The notes: generated from the letters alone by a model not told the origin. A stretch of 64,000 nt of DNA from Lates calcarifer (GCF_001640805.2 NC_066850.1:11161234-11225233); one strand, 5' to 3'. Positions 1-14,400 are shown, counted from the first letter of the stretch. Translations and numbers: made by a program.

Positions 1-248
1 GGAAAATTTTACAGATATGTTCAGTGTCAGTGTATTTGCGACTTGCTACAATTAGGTTTCCTGCAAAACGTATTTGCTGTTCCTAACTAGTTGTATATAA
101 ACTTAACTTGTAGGAGACAAGGAGGTGTATTTTACTCTTTTTGCTAAACGTAGTGTATCAGTAAAAGCAAACTGCAAATTGGCCAACAGTGGTGGTGTAA
201 CAAAAATGAAAACTGACCTGAATGCTGCAGCTAGTAGGCTATTGTCTG

Positions 249-884
249 TAGGGCTGTCAATTTTTATTCTAAATTCAAACATTTGTTCAAATATGTGGTG
301 AAAAGTTCTTATTCTAATGACCTCTTCGTAATATAGGCTGCAGCCTCTATAAGCACATCAGACCGTTTGAAGTAGTTTGCTTGTGATCCAGCAAAGGGCA
401 CTCTATCAGCTTGATGTATTGCATGCCGTATTGACCTGTCAGTAAACTAAGCTAAAGGTAATGCAGTGTTGTTTTGTTACGAAAATGGAGGACAATAGCG
501 AGCAGAGCTGTCCTGAGCCGACAGTCATGACACCAAAACATCTGAGACGCCACGTGGAGATATTTTGGATTCTATGTAATGAATGGCAAAGTCTCTGATA
601 AAAATGAGGGTGTTTGTTGACTTTGTGAAAGGACACTGCCATACTCTCCAACAACAATAAATCTGCAGACTCACCTGCTAGATTAACTACCCCAGTGAGC
701 CAAGAGAAGCATCACAGATGAGCAGAGCAGCAAGTTAATAAAGTAATGAACATAGTGATGTGCTGCTGTGTTTTGGGGGAGCGTGCTAGTGTGCGCGGGG
801 GAGGGGGATTCAAATTAATTTGAATTAATTGCGGGTCATTTCAGATTTGTTTGATCTGGATTTTTGGAAAAAGTGACAGCCCTA
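249..884. mobile_element. Non-autonomous hAT transposon remnant with 8-bp target duplication
   Basis: Perfect 10-bp terminal inverted repeats (TAGGGCTGTC at 249-258, GACAGCCCTA at 875-884). The flanks form an 8-bp target duplication with one mismatch (attgtctg 241-248, attgtttg 885-892). The interior (about 480-720) keeps a decayed open segment resembling a transposase BED zinc finger (LCERTLPYSPTT, INLQTHLL) interrupted by stops, so it cannot encode an active transposase. Confidence 0.8.
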
Positions 885-2633
885 ATTGTTTGACAGTGTA
901 AGAATTTGAGACCATACTAGTTAGCTAACTTAGCTTAGCTATGATGAAGCTGCTTTTATTCACAGTTTTGACAGTAACACATTGTCACAGTCACACATGA
1001 TGAATAGTTGCAACTGATCCGAATAGTTCAAATAAAACATAAGGAGTGATATGGCAACATCTGGGGTTATGGCAATAATCGGCATTAGAGTAGCCTAGCC
1101 TGATGTAGCACTATAAGTCTCATATAATTATCATATAAATGTCTGTCTGAGTCCTCTTGGAGTCATGTTCATTGTGAAGAAGGTCTCTAGTGTCTGTGAC
1201 AGGGTGAAACCTGGATGTGTTACAGTGTAAGACAACTAATTCTACATCTAGGACAGCTCACAAGGCTCTGACAGAAAGACTACCATTTCAGAAATGATGT
1301 TTTCTGGTGTGTTGTGGTCATGATTCAACGTTTACTCACACACGTGTGTTATCCAGGTCACAGCAGAGTGAGCAGAGTGAGTATCTGGACTTGTTGTGTG
1401 GTCTGACTGTGGAATAAGTGTGCCAATTGTGCCAACAGCGCTGGTTTAGGGACTATCACAATCCACACAGGTGCATCAGGTGGTTTATTTGGTAGGTAAT
1501 CAGTGTGGCTCGGCTGGGGGGGAGGACAGTTGGGTGAAATCATTAAAGCTGGTGGCTGGACTGTCGTCTACCTGTGGGTGGCGGGGCACGTGCAGACCTA
1601 AGCACAGCTAAATTATCTGCAGCTACATTGCGTTTTAGTGGCAGACAGACAGGGAGGAAGACAGACAGACACAGAGAGGAATGCTGTACGCTCAGATAAA
1701 ACTGGGAAGGAAGTCAGAGTGGGGTTGCCATGACAACCACACCCTTCACACCCTGCCTCCCCCCTGCCGACACACACATACACTAACACACACATACACA
1801 ATGACCAGTGCAAAGCAGAGGGACGCATTTGTGTGAGGTTAGAGAAGAGCGTGTGCAGATAAGAAAACGTTTTGTGCACGTTGACAATAAATTACCACAC
1901 ATGAAGAAATACTATCTGTAGCTGGCTGTAGTAACTCTGTGAATGTGTGTGTATATGTGTGAGTGTGTCAGGGTGTGTGTCCGTTGTGTGTTGATTTCTT
2001 CCTGCTATTGTCAGTTGTTGTATGTATGCAGTCATGTTCCTGTGTGCACTTTTGTGCGCTCGGGGTCAGACCGAGGCTGAATCTAGGAGCCACACATTGT
2101 TGTATGATACAGCCATAAAATAATATATAGATTTCTATTGGTTGTGTTGTTTGTTCAGTTTTCTGTCTTGTTAATTTGGCATTTCAAGTAGAGTCATGTC
2201 AAACAAAAATATATTGCTGCTGTCCAGGGAAAAACAGGAAGAGTTAGAGGTTTTCACAGAAACTAAAATTTCCTTCATGAGTTCATGAGAAAATTCTCAG
2301 ACGTACAGTCACAGTAATCTACCAGTAACAGTCCTGGTTGATAGAGCAACACCTGTGGTTATTGGTAGCAGTTACCACAGGCTACTATAGTGCAGCAAAT
2401 ACTTCACAAGCAGCTACATTTATGTGCATTTAAAGCCTTTGTTATGGAGGTAGAAAGATGACAATAAAGACGGGAAACACACACAACAACAGCGTTCCCT
2501 CACTGGACATGAATCAGGGATGTTGCGGCAGCAATGCAGCAGTAACTTTGTGTTTGCATTAGCTGTAACTTAATACAGCTTTGTTACAGCTGTAGTGAGG
2601 GCTATATCAAGAAGATAAAATTAAAAATCCCAT

Positions 2634-2667
<34 letters not shown>

Positions 2668-4551
2668 TGTGTGTGTGTGTGAAGGCAGTTGAAAACCAGT
2701 ACAGTTATGGCCCTGCCACAAACAGTAAAAACTACTACAGACTGTAGAGAGGTAATTACAGAACATAAATAGGTTGAATGGCTGTCACTGAAAAAATACA
2801 GACCATAAATACCATCAAAAACAGGGTTTGAGTTGAGTTTTTTGAGGTTGAGGCTATATTTGGCATGAATACAGCCATGAGCGGTTTGTGTTCCCTTTCA
2901 GACCCATGTGGACTTCAGGTGGCGGCTTTAAACACAGATATTATATTTGGCCTGTTATCACCTAGTGTCAGTTAGCAGTTAGCATCCAATAACCTAACAT
3001 GTCTTTGTCTTTACATGCTTGTGGTTTAGGGTTATGTTGCATGTGTTTCCTGATTATGACATGTTCAAAAATGACAGCCAGTGTCATGAGATGCTGAAAC
3101 CCTCCTGGCTCTTGTCTCTGTGTGTGTTTTTTGTGTGTATTTTTTTTTGTGTGTGTGTGTCTGTGCCAACCAACCTTTATCTATCACAGCCCATCACCTG
3201 AGGCACTGGTAGGAGGCCTGTAGAGACACAGGCACGTCCTCTGCATGTCGTCTGCCTCGCAAACACACATATGCGCACACTCGGACACACTCTGTGCATG
3301 CTGTGTCACCAGCGGCAACGAACGAGCCTTTCACACTGACCCACATAGAGGGAGAGCGAGAGAGAATAAAAGGAGGTAGAGAAATTGGGATGAGATAGAA
3401 AGAAAGGGGGAGATTGAAAGGAGGGAGATAAAGAAGCAGAAGTGGAGCAGCAGAAGAATGGAGAGAGGGTTTGTTTGATTGTACTGAATGAAGGACAGGC
3501 TGACTGAGCCAGACTGAGTCAGTAACTGAAATGTCCTCAGCAGCCAAATGTAATGTCTGAGCTCCATGTAAATTATGTTTTTATATTAAGATCAATGCTG
3601 TAAGTTTCTGCAGCTGCCACATTATCTTGTGTTGGGTTTGTGATGTGTTTCACCTTGTTGTTCTTGGTTTGCGATGACAGTTAACTGAGAGCGATTGATT
3701 TCTTTGACATTTAGCTAATTGATTAAATGTTGCAGCTCTAATTGTAACGCAGACAGTGATGAAGTTACAGTAGATGTTGCAGTCACAATCACATGCATGG
3801 GTGTAACTCATTAAGGCAGGGTCATGAGTGAGCGACATGATCCCTCACTGGCTTTCCACCAGCTAAAACTGCAGGCTGTATGTCACATCACTGGGAACTG
3901 AACCCAGGTCTCTGCAGTGGGTGTCACTGGACAACATGTATTCGTTCCAATATCAAAATTATTGTTAACTAAATATTTTTGGGTGTTTGGACTTTTGAAG
4001 CTGTAACGTTTGGTCTGCGAAGTTGACAAAAATAAATCGATATTGAAAGTGACCGTTAGTAGCAGCACTAGTCTAGAGGAGACATTAAAATCCTCTGGTA
4101 CGTACTTGATGAGTTTTTTTCCCCCTACACTCCATCAGCATAAAAAGGCTAAAAACAGTACTGGTCTTCTTGGCCTTTAAATCTCCATATCAGTCCAACT
4201 GCGTGCTACACAAACATTTAGCTAAATGCTTCTGATGAGTGTGTGTGTGTAAATGAGCTTATCCACTTGTGTGTCCGCATGTGTTTCTTAGGTTGCCCTT
4301 GCCAGGTTCTCTCTTACGTAATGTTTCCAAAAAAAGAGCAGATTCACCTGTAAGGGAATGAAGGGGGCTGGAGCGAAGGAGACTGAGAGGAGAAGGCAGA
4401 AAAAAGGGAGGAACAGAAGGATGGACAGAGGGGAAGAGGAGAGAGAGAGAGTTAAAATTTCACTCAGGCCATTTTAACCTTCTCTTGACACAGATATCAG
4501 TTCTTGAAGGCCACGTTTTAACCAATATTATGATATTGATACTCTAAATTG

Positions 4552-4720
4552 ACCATAGGCGTGAATGTGAGTGTCAGTGGTTGTTTGTTTACATATGTTG
4601 GCCCTATGATGGACTGGTGATCTGTCCAGGGTGTATCCTGCCTCTCACCCAATGCCAGCTGTGATCCAGTCCCCCCATGACCCTAATGGATAAGTGATAT
4701 AGATAATGGATAGATGGATG
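4552..4720 (-). repeat. L2-type LINE 3' tail fragment
   Basis: Reverse-orientation copy of the widespread fish tail with GGCCCTATGATGGACTGGTG, CCAGGGTGTATCCTGCC and terminal GGATAGATGGATGG. Same family as the copy at 19958-20222. Family name from memory. Confidence 0.65.
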
Positions 4721-5859
4721 GCACTGATAATGATAACAACTGATGTGAGAGTTTTAGTTTACTAAACTTTAGGGCTATTTATATTGTGGATTAATCTGTT
4801 TTTTTTTTTTTTTAATTATGGATTAATCATTTAAACTTTAAAACATCAAAAAACTGGCTGAGCTGAAGATGAAGTCCCAAATATCCGTTTTACAACAATA
4901 TGTGATAAGGAAAAGAACCAGTTTTTCTGTTTAGAGGCTGAAATCTGCAAATATTTGGCATTTTTTCACTGACCGACAATTAATTTTCTAATTAACTTAT
5001 AGTTGTAAATGTTATTGATAGCAGTGTTTTCCTTCGGTGAGGTGGACTACTTTATGGCAGTATTGGGTTTTGGTTTTTTTTGTTTTTTGAATCATTATTA
5101 TTTATACTCGAGAGTTCTTGGGACCCACATTTACAATGAATTCGAGTCAAATTACATAAACAAAGAAAGTGAGAATAACATGAACTAACAGAAACTAAGA
5201 GCATTAAGAAACATGTAAAATAAGATACAGTTATGTAATATTAAAATCCTAAAACATTTGATGATGTGCTTTAAATGATCAGGTATTAGGTAGTTAATGT
5301 TATACTATCAGTCTATCCAGTTGGAGGCATTTTCCATTCATGCAACTAGAGACTGCTAAGTTCACAATAAGACCAGAAAACCATGGTTATAAAAACCAAA
5401 ATCCACTTCTGGTCCCTTTAATTTGTATAAATGCCGTTCTATAATACCTATGATTCACTGGTATATTATTCTGTTGGTTCCTCTGTTTATTCACCTTTAA
5501 TCTGACAAGGAGAGGCAGAGGTAGATGAAAGTTAAGGGCGGATGTGAGGTGTAGTGGATCCAGTGTCATTGCTCATTGGACACCACTGCTCTCACACTCA
5601 CACACACTCAACTATTGTTTCTTTTGTAGGAAACTTCCATTGACTGCATTTGTTTTCTGTACACATAACCTTAATCTCACTCTTGTTTTGTCTATCCTCA
5701 AGTCTGACCTTCAAACTAGACGTGATATCAAGCAAAAAAATTATTCTATTCTATTCTACACAATACCTCACCTGAATCAAAAAACACACACACACAGACA
5801 CACACATTGTTAGAGAGGACGGAGCTCAGATGTCTGGTGTCAGGTCTCCGTTGCCCGTT

Positions 5860-5977
5860 GCGTTGATTGGCATAATTACGTGACCTGTGCTGTGAGTGTG
5901 TAGGGAAATAACTGCTGCTACTTGAGGGATATCAGCGTCAGAATTAGCGAAGAGGGGGGAAACCTCTGAGAACAATA
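5860..5977 (+). promoter_or_regulatory. Possible dgki promoter or 5' UTR
   Basis: Upstream of the first identified ATG there is an inverted CCAAT box (ATTGG at 5866-5870), an ACGTGACC motif just after it, and moderately GC-rich sequence. No TATA box or start site could be fixed. Confidence 0.25.
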
Positions 5978-6063
5978 ATGATAAATGTCGGAGCCGGTGG
6001 ACGGGGAGGAAGGAGTAGGAGGGTGAAAAAAGTGCGCTGGTTTCACCGGCTTCTTGGCAACAG
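5978..6063 (+). CDS. dgki: dgki coding exon 1 (short basic N-terminus)
   Basis: First in-frame ATG (5978) after an in-frame TAG at 5945, with A at -3. It encodes MINVGAGG...[15 protein letters not shown] and ends AACAG before gtgagt. Splicing to exon 2 creates the arginine of [12 protein letters not shown] in correct phase. The RR-VKKVRW...LLGNRKAI end resembles the N-terminal exon of a known DGK zeta isoform (RRLNKRRF...LFGHRKAI), which supports the frame. It may be one of several alternative first exons; the 5' end of the transcript is not defined. Confidence 0.7.
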
Positions 6064-6389
6064 GTGAGTGAAGCTGCCGTGTTAACCTTTGAAGCTCTGC
6101 CTCTAACCGTGTCTACACAGGGATCATAATCGGCGTAACAGGTCGTATTATGGCTTTTCCCTGTTTTCTTGTCACCATGTCTGCTCTAAATGTCAGGCTG
6201 ACGTTGAATGGCTGTGACTTGCTTTGAGCTTTGACTTTTTGGTGTGTGGAGTGAGGTGTGACTCATAACGTAAAAGTACAGCAATGGTGTGAAAAATTAA
6301 CCTTTTTGACTCGTAACTGAAGCAGGTTTAGGTTATTCTAGGCTCAACTAACGGAAACAAATGTATGAAAAAAACGTATGTGACCCGTG

Positions 6390-6437
<48 letters not shown>

Positions 6438-7760
6438 CATATATATAGGATGAAATGTGGATTGTTGTTTGTTTTTGAAAGTGTGCATGGATGTAGTTTA
6501 ATACATATGAATCTACAGATTATTTTCTCTCTTAATCAATCAATAATTATGTCAAAAATGTCAAAAACATTTGAAAAATGCATGTCATAATTTCCCAAAG
6601 CCGAAGAAAACGTCTTCAAATGGCTCGTTTTGTCTGACTGTTGGTCCAAAACTGAAAGATATTTAAAATACAATGATGGAAAACTAAGAAAACTCACAAA
6701 TGTTCACATTTGAGGAGTGGAAACCAACTTTTAGCATTCTTATCCCAAAAAATAAAAAGCAAACTTCCCACTGTATGTAAAACAAAAATAGAAGCCATTA
6801 GACTTTTGAATCATAAAAGTTAATAACATTTGACACTTTACTCTAGTTAAAGTGCAGAATCACCATGCAGAATTGTCCCAATACACTTTACAGTTAAAGA
6901 GATGCAAATAAGCAAATAATGTAATTCGAATAAAACAACCACATTTTGATGATAAAGGGACGTTTGAATATAGTCATTCATATTTGTATTTCTGTTTTGT
7001 TTTTATGTTGTTTTACTTGTAGAGTCTCCCATGCCTCAAATTTCATTCTTGAGGGACAAATAAAGTATTCTGAATTGAGTTGAAGAGTTGATTAGCAAAA
7101 TAAGTTACAGGTTCATTTTCTGGCGATTGACTTAGTGATTAATTGACAAATTGTTAATTCATGGTCAATAGTAGTGCACAGCTGCTCTCAAAGAAAGGCA
7201 GAGGTGAATTTAAGTTGATGATAATTTATAGAGCAAAAGAATTATACGTTACACATCTGAAACGTACGATGATGTGACATTTTAAACTTAAACTCCGCTA
7301 CTGAACATAACTTAAAGTCATAACCTGCAGAAAACACCTCTGAGATTGTGTTGCATACATTATGACTCTTTTATGAGTCATAATGTGTAACTTTTTATGA
7401 CATCTTTTACACAGCACAAGTCTGGATGGAGAAACACACATTATGATAAAACATGGTTATGAAAGCATAAGTAACCATCTTTAATAGCTTTAATAGATGT
7501 TTACAAAATGAGTCATAGGTCTCATAATGTAGTTTAGCTTCTGAAAGTTTTTGAAAAAAAAAAAACCTGCAAATTTTGAATTTTCCATTATACCTCGAAC
7601 AAATGCTCGGCTGTGCAGAGGAACTGGCTTCACACCAAAACCCACACTGGTGCAGTTGTGTCTCTTCTTTTGTCAAACAACTTCTTCCCACATAATCACA
7701 GCGTCTTCTGCTCCACGAGTCGGAAGATGTTCAATTCGATTCCTCCCACTTGCAGCTGCC

Positions 7761-7805
<45 letters not shown>

Positions 7806-10800
7806 CCATTACTTTGGTTCTCACTTTTGCCACTAATCATAAACGGCGTTGCAACAGCCGCCGCCACCACCACGGGGATTTTCAGAAACCTAGTTAAAAC
7901 GATGGTGCAGCAGTGGTGTGGAGACGATTACGGCAACGTAGGTGTGTTTGCCATCGCCATGCGACATCACCCACTATGAGAAACCTATTTTCCTCCCACC
8001 TTAATCACCTGAATAGTAGTGAACCACATAAACACTTCCTACTGTAGTAACTGTTGACCCCCTCCATGGTTACAGAGGATCTGTATTTAGAAAATAGTTG
8101 AGGAATTACAGAGATTACATCATCGTCAGTGTGTAGGCTGTGAAATAAAGACAGTATATGCACTGTGTGTGCATGTGCGTGTGTGTCTGTGTCCGTGATA
8201 CAGTCAACCTACATAGGTTGATGAGGTTTCTGTCTATAAGTAACTGCATATACTGTAAAGTTGCAGCACGCGCACAAGCATACACACACAGAACAGATTC
8301 TCTACTAATATAATTACTAGGATGAGCCGGGCGATGCTCCCGCTGTGCCATCGTCATGGCAACACAGACAACCCACCTCTGCAGGAGGAGGAGGAGGAGG
8401 AAGAGGAAGAGAGGAGGCAAGGAGGGGGATGAGAGAAGAGAAGGGCAAGAGGATCACAAGAGAGTGGGGGAGGAAGGAGCAAACCAGTGGGAGAGGAAAG
8501 AAGAGGGAGATTAGAGAGGGGAGGAGGAGGAGGAACATGGAGGTGATGTAGGGACAAGAGGAGAGAAAGAGGAGACGGAGTAGAGGAAGAGGAGGAGAGC
8601 AATTAATTCCAGGAGAAAAGAGAGGGAGACGGTGAAGGGGAAAGGGCCAGAAACAGAGTGAAGAGAGGGAAGAAGAGAGAGAGAGTAGGTGGTATTAGAA
8701 GGGGGAGCAGCTGTATTCAACTCCACCACTCAGCCTACAGTTTAATCTCTTCACTGGAGGCTTTAACATGCTGAGTGTCTGTTTCTCTCTGCTAACATTT
8801 CTCTCACCTGTCTTCTTTAAGTGTAACACTTAGCTGAAAAAATGTGTGTACTTCTGGTCGCACATTATATCTGAAACTGAAACAGTTTGTACAAGTCACT
8901 GCAGACTCCTCCTCCCCAAAACAATCAGACCTGATAATTAAAACAGATAAAACCACACAACAAAGTAGCTTCATGGTTAAAATCAGAGTTTTTCTGGTGC
9001 TCTTTGGCGGACACAGGTTGTCAGTAAGTGGCTGCAGGCTGTTACCTGAGCTGCTGCTAATGTTAGCTCAGCTTGTTTTTAGGTTAGGATTCCTTCAGTG
9101 TTCATAGTTAAGGTAATTCAAGTGATTCAAATCAGTAAAAACACTGAAGAAAACAGTTTCATGTCAAAAAATGTTTTTCTGTGTGACGCTGTGGATGGAC
9201 ACAGGACGTCAGGAGGAGCTGTTTGCTTAGCTTGTTCACTTGAGACCCAGACGTCTGATGACAGAAATCCTTCATCTGATTTAAGATTATAGTTGTAACG
9301 TTATAAAAAGTGACAGTACCATGACTTGAAACAGTGAGAAAGTAATCGGAAGAAAACGTTTTAATGTTCGACCATCTAGCTGTCAGCCGGCACCTATGGA
9401 AAACACAGAACACTTGTCATTGTCGTATTTCAAATAGCTGGTTATATTTTATATCTGGGTCCACATTGGTGAAATACTCTTATTTGTTCAGCTCTGCAGC
9501 CAACAAATCCCTGTTTGTGTCTTTCATTCACTTTCTTTCTTTAGTTTGGTCCCTTTTGCCTCTGTCTCTGATGCTACTAGCATCTGCAAAGAAACAAAAA
9601 GACAGATGACATTTACAAACAGACAGCTTAAATGTTCCAAAGTCAGTGGAACAACTGTTGAAATCTATGGACAACATTTGACATGTTAAAGAAGGATATT
9701 ACGCTGTATTCTGTGACACGTTCAGGTAACATTACAACACATAACAACTGGAATTCACTGTATAAGAAAAGTTGAGTTAACATTATTTGTATTTGTTTTT
9801 ACTTATGCTGCTGCACAGTGAGGAGCAAACTGAGCGAGGACAACATGTGGGGAAACCTCTACAACCATGTGTTTGCATTTATCTGTTTTTTTCCTTTAAA
9901 CTGAATTCTTATTCTGAAGAAGAGAGAATGACACACCATGTTCGTTGTTGTGTTCTCTCACGTGGTGGTTTTGCCTTGTTTGGCCGTCATTTCCATTTAT
10001 TTAAATGCTTTTAAACAAGATTTATTTTTAGATTGATGGACTTTCACTGCTGTTTCTGAGAACAAATCTACTTAAAATAACTCTGAGGCTAAGTGTGTTT
10101 GTGTTTGTGTGTTAGTGTGTGTGACCAGACCACAGAAAAGCTTCACGCTGCAGATTTATTTATTTATTTAATTTTTTGTTTAGATTTTAGGAGTGAGCTT
10201 TAATGCCTGTGATCCTGTCTGCTTTTAGTAGATTAGGACTCACTCAAATATAATGGTGTCCCATGACCTCTGAATGAGAGAGTGTGTGTGTGTGTGTGTG
10301 CATTTGCATATTTAAAAGTGTGTATTCTCATTTATCTTGTTCAGCGATGAGAATGTCAAGTACATTGTCACTGATTTTTTTTTAATAGAGAAAACACTCA
10401 GGTACACACACTGTCATGCAAGGATTGTTAACGCACACACATACACACACGCACACACGCGCACACACACACAGCCTATTCATTCATATCTGATCAGCCA
10501 TAATCAGTTTATAATAATCCTCACTGCGACACTCAGACATGGCAATAAGCACCAGGGTTAAATGTGTGTTCTATGTTCATAGTTGTAAAATCTGGATCTT
10601 ATTTAAAAATGAAAGTGAACACACTTGAAATATCTGCTTTTGTCCTCCACTGTGCTCTCATCACAGTAGGTCAAAGTTGAATCATATTGAACATTTCACT
10701 TCCTTTCTTGTGTAGATTTTCAAAATATGCAACCGACGTCATGTACGTCCCCTCAAACAACCTTTTTTTTTTACTTGAGAAATGTTCACACATTCGCTTT

Positions 10801-11206
10801 CTGTCTTTTTTGTTTCACTTCCAGAATAAAACGGTTTCAGATAAAACTCGAGGTTTAGTTCTCAGCAGGTCTGATCATCTGAGTGCTTGTGTTACTTCCT
10901 CTAATGGACTCAGTTTGAGCCCGTTGTCATGTCCTCACATCGCAGCGGCGGTGACGGTTACGAGCAAAACAAAACAAATAACACCTGAGTGGTTAGATAG
11001 AAGTGAAATTATCCTTTAATTTACTCTTTATTCAGTAGGATAGATTTTTATTTATAACACTAGACTGAAGTTTGAGTGTGTGTGTGTGTGTGTGTGTGTG
11101 TGGTCCACTGCTCTATGTGGCATATGTCCAGTCACCATACGTCCTTGCATTTGTGCTGTTGTCACCCACGCAATACTATTTTTATCCCGAGAGTCGTGAG
11201 TGCACG

Positions 11207-11252
<46 letters not shown>

Positions 11253-11429
11253 GGGGTCTGTCATCAGGTTACAGGGTGTGTAAGTGGACTCCTCTTTGTC
11301 CTGGTTGATAATTTTAGACAGACGGCCACTGAAACTTTCAACAGGGGGGTCAGATGCTTGGTGCAACCTTTTCCACTGACAGACAAGTATACACTGAGAC
11401 ACACACAGACACACACAGACACAGACACA

Positions 11430-11479
<50 letters not shown>

Positions 11480-14400
11480 TATTAATTGCAGGAATCACCA
11501 CTTTACTATATAAATTGTGCTTATCAAACATGCTGCCTTGCGTTTTTATGAAATTATGGAAAAAGTATAGTAGAACTGCAACTATTACTCAATTAATTGA
11601 TTAGTTGATCAACAGAAACACTTATTTTTCAAGCAAAATGCCTCAAAATTACAGTTCTCAGCTTCTAAAATCTAAAATCTAGAGGATAGATGGAAGTCAT
11701 GGAAATAAAAAATAAATATTTTATTGTTAATGGAAATGTTTCAGGAGTGATGTTGTCCTCATGTGACAGGTCCGATACTGATAATGATATTAAGTTTAAT
11801 CAGAAATGGTTGTAGAATTGATTAATAATACTGTGTATGTGATGGAAGCTTCTTTAATCTAATGATGTGCATTTTTTCTTTCATGTTTGCTCTGGTTACA
11901 AATAGAGAAAAGGGGTTTCACATGGTCTGAAACAGTTTTAGAGGCTTATGATGAAATAATTTACTTCATTTTATTGCAATTTTTTGTTCAAATAGTCACA
12001 TTTCAGCAGCTGAAAACTTTTACATCTTGATTATTTCTCTATGAAAATAAACATTCATGACAGTCAAAGCTAAAGTTTGGTAAAAACATTCTTAAATGAC
12101 ATTTATTATGAGTTAAACAATTAAAAACTCCGCTCTCTGCTCCATCAGGATTATGTGAGTGTTGTTTGATCACATTGATCACATTGATTGACAGTGGCCT
12201 GCGACAGCATGAGCAGATAACCCCACAACTGTCGCCACATTTTAATTCAAATGCATGAAAATACATTACATCACAGTGAGAAAACTGCAAATATAAAAAT
12301 CTGTCATGTGGAATAACCTGGTTTAAGAGAAGAAATGCGTACACGGGTGATGATATGAGTGGGTTCATGTGGATGAAGACAGAAATACATGTAGATGAAC
12401 GTAGAGACGAGAAGATTTAGGATAATGGGCAGAGGAAGTGTAACAGGGTGAGAGTCAGGGACTGAAACGTGAAGAGAGAGATGACTGCTGACTCATCCTC
12501 TGACAGAACGGCTCTGTCGTCGTCTCTCTCTCGTCACCCCAAAGTGCTGCTGGCAGTCTCTCCTCCAAGCTGTTCCCACTTCTCCTCAACCAAATATCTC
12601 CAGCTGAATCCTCTGAAACGTGGTCTCAGAACATGAATAATTAATCTGCGTACTGAATTATACTGAAATCTAGTTCTCTGCTCTGGATGACAGTGCTGAT
12701 TTTTTTTTTTTTCCCATTTCATGTTGTTTTGCAGGAAGGCGATCTCCCGCTCAGGCCTCCAGCACCTCGGCCCACCCCAGCCCTCCCTGCCTCCTGCATC
12801 CAACGGCCCCAACAAGGAGCTGCGCACCTGCGTGGACTGGACGGTCAGACATGTTTCTCTTTCCTGCTAGATTTAAAACAACAAAAAAATCCACATTTTG
12901 TATCTGCTCATAAAGGTTCAAATCCTGCACGAAAAGACTCAGTCTCCATCGTCCTCATTGTGCTTGGCTGAGTCACCGGATGACATTTGGATTTTCATGC
13001 CAACAGATTTGTTAGCAGACTGGTTTCAGCAGCCGTATGTTCATGTGGAAATGAAAAGCAGCAATTTTCTTTTTGGGTTGTTTATCATTACTTGCAAATG
13101 TCTTTGATAGCTGAGCGTGGAAAGGAAAGTTTTATGTGTCAGGGGTTTATGGGATGTGACTTTTTCTTCAGGGTTTATAATGGATTTTATCTTTGAAAAT
13201 GCCTCACAGAGCTAAAGAGCTGTTTCAAGGCGATTTTTATGTTTTGAGACGAAGCAGAGGGAAATGTCAGGATGATGTGGAAAGCGTTCTGCATAAACAT
13301 GTCTGAAACAAGTTTTTTCACCCGACAAAGACATGTTTGTCCATTTCAGCTGTGGCTTGATAAACTACTACCTCAACCAACCTGTGATGTTGTGACTACA
13401 AAGACTAATCTGTGCATTATATACAAGTGTGTGCACCACATTTCTCTAGAAAATGTCAAATCAAAGGAAAGGTCAGTAATCAGTGATTTTTTTTTTCCTT
13501 CTCTAAAAGTGCTCCTGTCAGGCAGAGCTCCTCCACCAGTTCAGATCTCAGAAATAAGGATGTAACTTCTCTGAATCTGAGACGAAACCACAATACGAAC
13601 GTCCACAATCTCATATCACGATATGGGAAGATAGAACCATGAATCATTGTCTTGAGCTTGTGTTAAAACCACAGACCTTCTTTCAGATATTTAACCAAAA
13701 ATCCATTGACTTGGAGAGAACCAGGAGTGCTAAAATGCTAGCGTACTTCCGGGTTTTAGGACTCATTCCTGCACCGCTGCATGTGTCATGTGACTATTTT
13801 GGTCGAATCATAGCTCCATCCAGACGAGCATTGGAGCTCCATATCAGACATAATCTCCTTCCATACTAACACACCTGTAAACACAAATCACATGACCATT
13901 CATGTACACAACTGCTAGCAAAGGTTCAGCAACACCTGTAATTTCTTATTTGTGTGGTGTTCAGCGCTGGGCTGGTAGTTTCGGCTGATACTGTTTGTTT
14001 TCCTGTGACGTGAGAGGAGCTCGATGAATCGGGGAAGGATACAACGTCACTGAGAAGCTCCATCAGGAAGCAAATGTAGGTTTCTAAACATCTCAGTTTC
14101 AGCTCGTCCAGACTAAATCACAACCCCAGAGTTTTTCAAACTAAAAGTCTTGTAAACTCTGGTAGTGTAATCACAGTGATGCATTTAAACTAAAGTAGCT
14201 CAAGATGAATAATAACCTTGGGTCTGACACATTCAAAACATCAGTGTGTGGACATTTTGTTTATCCCAACAAAAACAGAAACAAAAACAAAGTCTGAACT
14301 GGGGTTTTTGAGAATCTTTACACCCCTGCTTGCAAATCATATCTAACCTCCTACAGAATCTAAACTGAGCCATATCTTTTCATCTTAAAATAACTACCTA

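Larger units (their letters stand above)
1..5977. other. Noncoding region upstream of dgki exon 1
   Basis: No convincing coding exon seen. Contains a hAT element (249-884), a GT repeat (about 2638-2680), an L2-like LINE tail in reverse orientation (4552-4720) and purine-rich patches (about 3340-3470 and 4360-4452). It could be intergenic, or an intron after an unseen upstream first exon of dgki. Confidence 0.6.

Noticed and set aside
1613..1879. 88-codon minus-strand frame
   Set aside because: Low-complexity cysteine/valine-rich translation next to GT-type repeats; no homology recognised.
8345..8729. Several overlapping open frames on both strands in the purine tract
   Set aside because: Low-complexity GA-rich DNA; frames on both strands are open only because of composition.
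11052..11531. Open frames on both strands with Cys-Val or Thr-His repeats
   Set aside because: Translations of TG/CA microsatellites.
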